A DNA stretch of 64,000 nt from CAZJRB01 sp964547995. Its GTDB lineage: Bacteria > Planctomycetota > Planctomycetia > Pirellulales > Thermoguttaceae. The notes under the pieces are model-generated. The model had not been told where the DNA came from, searched no databases, and worked only from the letters and a program-made list of their open reading frames with translations. Of this stretch, positions 58,636 to 64,000 are shown in pieces. A program made the translations under genes and the position numbers. Location: contig CAZJRB010000016.1 in assembly GCA_964547995.1 (NCBI GenBank), positions 1-64,000 on the forward strand, given 5' to 3'. How positions within the stretch are numbered: the stretch's first letter is position 1; every line of letters starts with the position of its first letter.

Positions 58636-59949
58636 TCAATCGTGGACGTAGGTCTCCAAGAATCGCGCGAGGCGGTGGAAGTCGGAATCGGGTTCGATGT
58701 AACGGACGACGGTCACCAGCGTGGCCGGGTCGACCAGTTGGTTGAAGGGGACATAGTTCAGGTCGAGCTGGCCGGAAACCGACACCATCACGCCGTCGAG
58801 TCGTTTCTCGACGAGTGCGCGGTAGGAACCGACTCCGAGTTGGCTGCCGAGCATAACGTCGAATGCCTGTGGCCGGGCACAGCGGCTCTCGTAGCCGAGT
58901 TGCAGTCCGGTAATTTTCTTCTTCTTGCCGGTCTGTGCCGTGTACTCGTTGCCGACCAGGTCGGCGAAGAGCCGGCTGAGGTTCAATTTCGAGATGGCGA
59001 TATGGCCGTGTTCGTCGCGGGGTACGCCCTCGAGGTGCTTGTTGGGGAGAAATTCGGCCAAGCCCTCGGCCAGCACGACGACGCCGAACTCCTTGCCTTC
59101 AGCCTCCTCGCGCACCCGCATCGTGGCGACGATCCGCCTGACGACCTCCTCGAGGTCCATAACGCGGCGGATTCGGGTCTTATCGCTTTCCGGACCGGTC
59201 ACCTCTTCGCTCGCCTCGTATTTTCCGGTAATGTCCTCCACGCTGATCGCAAGGCTGGCCTCACCGGCAATCGCGGCGCCGTAGGCCAGCCATCCGGCGC
59301 TTCGGCCCATCGTCTCGGTGATAAAGTAGCTGCGGTTGGCTTCGGCGTCGGCCAGCAGGTTGCGGATTTCGGAGGCCAGCACCTCGACGGCGGTGAAATA
59401 TCCGAACGTGAAGTCGATGCCCATGTAATCGTTGTCAATCGTTTTCGGCAGGTGAACGACGGGGATGCGTCGGCTCCCCTCGGGTAATTTCTCTTGGAAG
59501 AGTTTGAATTTGTTTGCCGTTTTGAGAGTATCGTCACCACCGATGGAGATCAGGGCATCAACCTCCAACGACACCAGGGCCTCGTAGACGGTCTTAAGCG
59601 CCGCGGCCCGTTCGGGGTCGTCAAGGTGTTCCGGATTGGACACTTGCTTACCGGGGTTAGCTCTCGCCGTGCCGATCATGATCCCTTGAGTATTACGGGT
59701 GCGTTTGAGCACTTTATGGTCGATCGGAATATAGTCTTCTCCCTCGACCATCGGCCGGTCGGGGCCGAACTCCATCAGTCGGGAGTAGCCGAACTTGATG
59801 CCGAGCACGTCGATATTGTTCCGCAGGAAGGAAACGGCCGCCGTCGAAATGACCGCATTGGCCGCGGGGGCCGGGCCGCCGGCAAAAAGAATTGCCACCC
59901 GGCGAATGCTCGACTCCAAATGGGGAGGTCTGGACAACGTGCTCCTCAT
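58636..59949 (-). CDS. pfp: 6-phosphofructokinase, PPi-dependent type by motif
   Basis: 437 residues from the ATG at 59949 (AGGAGCA 7 nt upstream). It phosphorylates fructose 6-phosphate. Two positions mark the phosphoryl donor: 'ISIGGDDTLKTA' (GGDD rather than the GGDG/GGNG of ATP enzymes) and 'HLPKTIDNDY' (PKTIDND rather than PGTIDND). Both are the pyrophosphate-type residues, so a reversible PPi-dependent enzyme is likely. Other blocks are 'TMGRSAGWLAYG', 'VVLAEGLAEFLP' and 'LGYESRCARPQAFDVMLGSQ'. It is the last gene of papA-accB-accC-pfp, 31 bp after accC; PPi released in biosynthesis could drive it. Confidence 0.9.
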   Translation of the reverse strand: MRSTLSRPPHLESSIRRVAILFAGGPAPAANAVISTAAVSFLRNNIDVLGIKFGYSRLMEFGPDRPMVEGEDYIPIDHKVLKRTRNTQGIMIGTARANPGKQVSNPEHLDDPERAAALKTVYEALVSLEVDALISIGGDDTLKTANKFKLFQEKLPEGSRRIPVVHLPKTIDNDYMGIDFTFGYFTAVEVLASEIRNLLADAEANRSYFITETMGRSAGWLAYGAAIAGEASLAISVEDITGKYEASEEVTGPESDKTRIRRVMDLEEVVRRIVATMRVREEAEGKEFGVVVLAEGLAEFLPNKHLEGVPRDEHGHIAISKLNLSRLFADLVGNEYTAQTGKKKKITGLQLGYESRCARPQAFDVMLGSQLGVGSYRALVEKRLDGVMVSVSGQLDLNYVPFNQLVDPATLVTVVRYIEPDSDFHRLARFLETYVHD

Positions 59950-59980
59950 AAATTGCTCCTGTCTTGTTGTCTTGCGCTTT

Positions 59981-61324
59981 TTAGCTCAACCAAGTCCGCT
60001 CAATAAACGTCGTATCGATTTTTCCTTCGGAAAAGGCGGCGTGTTCGAGTATCTTCCGGTGCAGGGGAACGGTCGTCTTGATGCCCTTAATCTCCAACTC
60101 CCGCAGGGCCCGCTGCATGCAATGGATCGCCTCGTTGCGGCTCGGCTGGTGGACGATCAGCTTGCCGATCATCGAATCGTAATGGGGCGAAACCATATAG
60201 CCTGCGTAAACGTGCGAATCAAACCGGACCCCGAATCCCCCCGGCGTGATCAGCCGCGTGATTTTGCCGGGGGTAGGCCGGAAGCCCTTCTCCGTATCCT
60301 CCGCATTGATGCGGCACTCGATGGCCGCGCCCTCCTGACGAATGTCCTTCTGCTTGTAGGGTAAGACCTCGCCGGAAGCCACCAAAATCTGCGATTTGAT
60401 CAGATCGATGCCCGTGACCATCTCGGTAACCGGGTGTTCTACCTGGATTCGCGCGTTCAGTTCGATGAAGTGGAAGTGTCCTTGACGATCAACAATGAAC
60501 TCGACCGTTCCCGCGTTGGTATAGTCGGCCGCCTTCACCAAACGGACTGCCGCCTCGCACATGGCTTTCCGGGTTTCCTTTTTCAGGTGGGGTGCCGGGC
60601 TCTCCTCGATCAACTTCTGGTGCCGCCGCTGCATCGTGCAATCGCGTTCCCAAAGGTGGACGACGTTGCCGTGCAGGTCGGCGATTACCTGCACCTCGAC
60701 GTGTCGCGGGTGCTCGATGTATTTTTCGATGTAGATGTCGCCGTTGCCGAAGGCAGCCTCGGCTTCGGCCTGCGCCTGCTGGAGTGCCGATCGGAGTGCG
60801 AGGTCGTTGACCGCTACTCGCATACCGCGTCCCCCGCCGCCGCCCGACGCCTTGATCAACACCGGAAAGCCGAACTCGTTGGCAAGCGAGATTGCCTGGG
60901 CCTCACTCTCGATCAAATCGTCGCTGCCCGGTACGACCGGAACGTCGGACTGCCTTGCCAGTTTTCGGGCGGCGTTTTTGTCGCCCACCAGGGCCATCGC
61001 CTCGTGCGTGGGACCGATGAACTCGATATCGCAACTCCGGCAGACCTCGGCGAAATGAGCATTCTCGGCGAGAAAGCCATAGCCCGGATGAATCGCCTGG
61101 ACGTCGCCAACCTCTGCCGCACTGATCACCCGATCGATTTTCAGGTAGCTGTCGCTTGCCCGTGGAGGGCCTATGCAATATGCCTCGTCGGCAAGATCGA
61201 GATAGGCGGCGCCCCGGTCCGCCTCGCTGAAAACGGCGACCGTTTCGATCCCCATTTCACGACAGGCGCGGAAGATTCGCAACGCAATCTCACCGCGATT
61301 GGCAACCAGAATTCGCTTGAACAT
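59981..61324 (-). CDS. accC: acetyl-CoA carboxylase biotin carboxylase subunit
   Basis: 447 residues, normal length. The N-terminal biotin-carboxylase domain begins 'MFKRILVANRGEIALRIFRA'. The ATP-grasp domain has the glycine loop 'KASGGGGGRGMRVA', 'ERDCTMQRRHQKLIEESPAP' and 'ELNARIQVEHPVTEMVTGID'. The C-terminal domain includes 'GYMVSPHYDSMIGKLIVH'. It carboxylates biotin on AccB with ATP and bicarbonate, for fatty acid synthesis. It lies 27 bp after accB. Confidence 0.96.
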   Translation of the reverse strand: MFKRILVANRGEIALRIFRACREMGIETVAVFSEADRGAAYLDLADEAYCIGPPRASDSYLKIDRVISAAEVGDVQAIHPGYGFLAENAHFAEVCRSCDIEFIGPTHEAMALVGDKNAARKLARQSDVPVVPGSDDLIESEAQAISLANEFGFPVLIKASGGGGGRGMRVAVNDLALRSALQQAQAEAEAAFGNGDIYIEKYIEHPRHVEVQVIADLHGNVVHLWERDCTMQRRHQKLIEESPAPHLKKETRKAMCEAAVRLVKAADYTNAGTVEFIVDRQGHFHFIELNARIQVEHPVTEMVTGIDLIKSQILVASGEVLPYKQKDIRQEGAAIECRINAEDTEKGFRPTPGKITRLITPGGFGVRFDSHVYAGYMVSPHYDSMIGKLIVHQPSRNEAIHCMQRALRELEIKGIKTTVPLHRKILEHAAFSEGKIDTTFIERTWLS

Positions 61325-61351
61325 CTTTTCGAGCCGTATTCTACCTACTCG

Positions 61352-61819
61352 TTACTCTCGCGTATCAACCTTGAACATGGCTTGACCGAACTCGACCGGC
61401 TCGCCGTTCTCCACCAGTACCGAAACGATCTTGCCGGATACCTCGGCCGGGATCTGATTAAACACCTTCATCGCCTCGACAATGCAAACGGTCGTCTCCG
61501 GGCCGACATGATCGCCGACTTTGACGTATGCGGGAGAGTCGGGATTCGGGGCGGCGTAGAACGTGCCGACCATAGGACTCTTGACCACGGCAATGTGCTC
61601 GTCCTCAGCGGGTGGTTCGACTGCCGCGGCCGGTTGAACGGGTGTGTTGGGCAGGGCAATGTTCGCCGGCACACTCCCTCCCGGCGTCCGTACCAATTGG
61701 ATCCGCTTGTCGCCTTGACGCAGGTCCAGCTCACCGAGTTCGTGCTCCTTCATCAATTCGATCAGCTCGCGGATTTTCTCGACGTCAAAAACGTCGTCGC
61801 TTGGCGAAGAATCGGCCAT
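61352..61819 (-). CDS. accB: biotin carboxyl carrier protein
   Basis: 155 residues from the ATG at 61819 (GGAGAG 6-7 nt upstream); an in-frame start at 61852 is rejected for lacking a site. The N-terminal part 'IRELIELMKEHELGELDLRQ' is typical of AccB. A Pro/Ala-rich linker is followed by the biotinyl domain (about 75-155), with the biotinylation Lys in 'CIVEAMKVFNQI'. It carries CO2 from AccC to the carboxyltransferase (accAD not in the window). It lies 33 bp after papA. Confidence 0.96.
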   Translation of the reverse strand: MADSSPSDDVFDVEKIRELIELMKEHELGELDLRQGDKRIQLVRTPGGSVPANIALPNTPVQPAAAVEPPAEDEHIAVVKSPMVGTFYAAPNPDSPAYVKVGDHVGPETTVCIVEAMKVFNQIPAEVSGKIVSVLVENGEPVEFGQAMFKVDTRE

Positions 61820-61852
61820 CCCATCTCTCCATTCGGAAGTTGTGTTTGACAC

Positions 61853-62947
61853 TCAATACGCCAGGACCGCCTCTTCGAGACGCCTGGGGACGGTGGTGAG
61901 AACTTCACACCCTTCCCGCGTCACAAGGACGTCGTCCTCGATCCGTATCCCCCCCCAGTTCGGAAGGTAAATCCCGGGTTCGACGGTCACCACCATGCCG
62001 GGTTTCAGCACCGTCTTGCACTTGGCGGCGAATCGCGGCGCCTCATGGATATCGAGTCCCAGTCCATGGCCGAGACCGTGTCCGAAGTACCGACCGAATC
62101 CAGCCTTGGCAATCACACGACGTGCAACCCGATCGATGTCCTCGCAGACCGCGCCGGGCCGAATTGCAGCAATCGCCTTGGTTTGTGCCTTGAATACCAC
62201 ATTATAAATGCGTTCGAACTTGGCGGAAAGCCTACCGGTGACCAAAACCCTCGTTAAATCACTTCGATAGAGCCCCTCGTCAGCCCCCCAATCGACCAGT
62301 ATGAAATCATTTTCACACACCCTTCGTTCGGATGGTACCGCGTGGGGGAGTGCTGCCCGGGGTCCGACCGCGATAATCGACTGAAACCCGCGATTTCGCG
62401 ACCCAAACAATCGCATTCGGTGTTCCAAGTCGTTGGCTATTTCCCTCTCGGTCTTCTCCGGTTGGAGCGTCGCCCGCAGCACTCCAAACGCCTTCTCCGC
62501 TTGCCAAATCGCCCGCCGAATTCGGGCAATCTCGCCTTTGTCTTTGATCAGCCGCAGTTCTTCGACCAAGCCTGATGTTGGCACAATTTCCACTTTGGGC
62601 AAAGCTTCGGCGATCTTGTCCCGCAGCGAGAGAGTCATCGAATCGGCCTCGACGCCCAGCCGGGTAATCCTGGCGGCTTTCACGACCTTCTTCAGCAACT
62701 CAACCATGCTTGTACCGGGTTGTCGAATCGCAAGGTCCACACCCGGACACTCTTCCCCCAATTGGGTGGTGTAGCGGGGGTCGCTCAATAGGACCTCGCC
62801 ATCGGGCCGGATCAGCAAGAAGCTGTCGTCACCGGTGAAACCGGTCAGATAAGTCACATTCGTAAAGTTCGTCACCAATAGGGCATCCGCCCCGGCTTTC
62901 TTGATAGCACGGCGGAGTTTGGCACGTCGCGATTGATGGTAGTCCAT
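61853..62947 (-). CDS. papA: M24-family Xaa-Pro aminopeptidase
   Basis: 364 residues from the ATG at 62947 (GGAGGAAGGA about 5 nt upstream). The N-terminal creatinase-like domain (about 1-125) precedes a pita-bread catalytic domain with metal ligands Asp ('VDWGADEGLYRSDLTR', two), His ('GHGLGHGLGLDIHE') and Glu ('TVEPGIYLP', 'GIRIEDDVLV'). It removes N-terminal residues before proline. The order papA-accB-accC echoes the papA/pepQ-efp-accB-accC arrangement known in many bacteria, here without efp. Confidence 0.92.
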   Translation of the reverse strand: MDYHQSRRAKLRRAIKKAGADALLVTNFTNVTYLTGFTGDDSFLLIRPDGEVLLSDPRYTTQLGEECPGVDLAIRQPGTSMVELLKKVVKAARITRLGVEADSMTLSLRDKIAEALPKVEIVPTSGLVEELRLIKDKGEIARIRRAIWQAEKAFGVLRATLQPEKTEREIANDLEHRMRLFGSRNRGFQSIIAVGPRAALPHAVPSERRVCENDFILVDWGADEGLYRSDLTRVLVTGRLSAKFERIYNVVFKAQTKAIAAIRPGAVCEDIDRVARRVIAKAGFGRYFGHGLGHGLGLDIHEAPRFAAKCKTVLKPGMVVTVEPGIYLPNWGGIRIEDDVLVTREGCEVLTTVPRRLEEAVLAY

Positions 62948-62989
62948 AGATGTCCTTCCTCCAAAATCGAAAACGTCCATTGGACCATT

Positions 62990-63341
62990 CCGTTTGCCCC
63001 TTGGCAATGGCAACTCCTCCTGTGAAATCCGTCAAATTCAACCACCTCCGTTTAAGCTCGACCGACTTGCAAGCGGCGTAGGTTCCGGCAATAATACGGC
63101 CGCACCGGTGTCCTTCTCCTTCGGCGGCTTAAAGACGGAGATCGTCGGCTTGGTAACGTTCGAGATACGGATGATCGGTTTCCTCCCGGTCGATTTCACC
63201 GCCTTCTCTTCACCAATATCCCCCTTCTCCCCCGGTGCCTTGTCGGGCCAGACATCCATCGTCTTTGTCGGCCCGGGCGTTGGAAACAACAACCAAGACA
63301 ACCAGCAGCGGCAGCAAACAACAGCGGAATGATCTTCGCAT
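62990..63341 (-). pseudogene. decayed secreted esterase-like (BD-FAE/xylan-esterase type) gene remnant
   Basis: An ATG at 63341 opens a good signal peptide ('MRRSFRCCLLPLLVVLVVVS') that runs out of frame near 63260. In another frame, the typical N-terminal sequence of planctomycete alpha/beta-hydrolase esterases appears: 'MDVWPDKAPGEKGDIGEE' and 'RISNVTKPTISVFKPPKEKD', ending 'GAAV', after which the expected CPGGGY oxyanion motif is lost. A third frame then has 'KRRWLNLTDFTGGVAI', like the 'EWLN..GVTA' region. Two frameshifts and the missing catalytic part indicate a pseudogene. It is next to a GH51 gene, so it may once have belonged to a hemicellulose locus. Confidence 0.6.
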
Positions 63342-63555
63342 GGGGACTGCAACTTCTTGCGGGTCAAAGACTTCACAACGATTCTGCCGAGCCATGAGGC
63401 ACCTCCATTTCAAAGTTTGGCCGAGTGGGACAGCGAGTTGACGTCCCGTCTATCGGCTTGTAGAATCACGTCCCGTCCGTCAAGTTAGCTGGGTGGCCCC
63501 AGTTCTTTGCCTGCAATTGAGTTCCTGAAGGATAAAAAACAAAAGAGAAGGTGAT

Positions 63556-64000
63556 ATGAAGAAAATTAAACGAATTGTATGCATTGTTATTATTGTGGCA
63601 CCGGTGACCGCGCAAGACTCTGTACAGGCCGCCAGGCAGAAAGCCGGGTCCAAACCGGCGCAGCAAATTACCGTTTCGATAGACACCACCGCGTCTTCGA
63701 AACCCTACAGCCCATTGATCTTTGGTGGATTGATAGAGCATTTCGGACGCCAGGTCTATGGCGGCATTTTTGAAACCGGATCGCCCTTGTCGGACAAAAA
63801 GGGCTTCCGCAAGGATGTCATTGCCGCTCTGAAAGAGATGAAGGTTTCGGTCATTCGCTGGCCCGGCGGCTGTTTCGCCAGCGGCTATCACTGGAAAGAC
63901 GGTGTGGGCAAGGACCGCAAGCCAGTGCCCGATCCGGTCTGGGGCGTCACGGATCCCAACACGTTCGGTACCGACGAGTTTATTGAGTGGTGCCGGCTGG
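63556..64000 (+). CDS. secreted alpha-L-arabinofuranosidase (GH51), 5' part only
   Basis: At least 148 residues; the gene runs off the window. It starts at the ATG at 63556 (GAAGGTG about 5 nt upstream) with a signal peptide (about 1-24, 'RIVCIVIIVAPVTAQDSVQA'). The sequence then shows GH51 hallmarks: 'SPLIFGGLIEHFGRQVYGGI', 'GSPLSDKKGFRKDVIAALKE', 'VIRWPGGCFASGYHWKDGVG' and 'FGTDEFIEWC'. GH51 enzymes release L-arabinose from arabinoxylan and arabinan; the catalytic glutamates would lie beyond the window end. The first codons are A+T-rich compared with the rest. Confidence 0.88.
   Translation, partial: MKKIKRIVCIVIIVAPVTAQDSVQAARQKAGSKPAQQITVSIDTTASSKPYSPLIFGGLIEHFGRQVYGGIFETGSPLSDKKGFRKDVIAALKEMKVSVIRWPGGCFASGYHWKDGVGKDRKPVPDPVWGVTDPNTFGTDEFIEWCRL

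Overview
The window is about 60% G+C and is almost certainly a chromosomal piece of a planctomycete (Planctomycetota, Pirellulales-like). The evidence is a set of families typical of that phylum: a DUF1559 pilin-like protein, a PEP-CTERM protein, DUF1080 and ThuA proteins, a zinc-ribbon Ser/Thr kinase with TPRs, a FHA/formylglycine-generating-enzyme fusion, DUF4159, and a MoxR-DUF58-VWA cluster. A four-subunit pyruvate:ferredoxin oxidoreductase, GTP-dependent PEP carboxykinase and a phosphofructokinase with PPi-type motifs suggest an anaerobic or facultative, energy-thrifty metabolism. The last gene (GH51 arabinofuranosidase, cut by the window end) suggests use of plant-type polysaccharides. 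No rRNA, tRNA or CRISPR array was seen.

Layout. 1-9.5 kb: WG-repeat protein, a RAYT transposase between perfect 29-bp inverted repeats that truncates a leucine-rich-repeat gene, a redoxin, a triple-GYF membrane protein, a Ser/Thr kinase and a tiny zinc-ribbon protein. 9.5-14.8 kb: Tat-exported TIM-barrel isomerase, alpha/beta hydrolase, GYF-AIM24 protein, DUF1080 protein and a small membrane protein. 14.8-18 kb: porGDAB (minus strand). 18.2-19.4 kb: PlsC-type acyltransferase. 19.6-21.8 kb: a promoter and a clear cobalamin (B12) riboswitch that lead into a DUF1559 gene and a DUF4465/PEP-CTERM gene. 21.9-25.3 kb: aminotransferase and pckG, the latter behind a structured leader with a terminator-like hairpin. 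25.4-28.7 kb: hisD-hisC-hisB. 28.9-30.8 kb: an AAA ATPase plus DUF4276 pair that looks like an imported defence module. 30.8-36.6 kb: Nramp-like transporter lacking the canonical DPGN motif, HEAT protein, FHA-FGE fusion, ThuA protein. 36.7-41.1 kb: dnaE and a FHA protein. 41.3-47.8 kb: three related genes (PqqD-like/M50/HlyD fusion, HlyD lipoprotein, GAF-HlyD) that look like one envelope machine. 48.1-57.4 kb: two VWA/BatA-type membrane proteins, DUF58 and MoxR on the minus strand, then a divergent toroid-DUF4159 protein. 58.6-62.9 kb: papA-accB-accC-pfp operon. 63-64 kb: decayed esterase and GH51.

Dispersed palindromes are a second layer of structure. At least four families are present, named A to D here. 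Most copies have two hairpin-forming arms in inverted orientation (REPIN/MITE-like), and they sit between genes of operons (porD/porA, hisC/hisB, moxR/DUF58). One copy of family B supplies the last codons and the stop of hisC.

The observation most worth following is the B12 riboswitch controlling a pilin-like protein and a surface-sorted DUF4465 protein. It suggests a planctomycete cobalamin-capture system that does not look like BtuBCDF.
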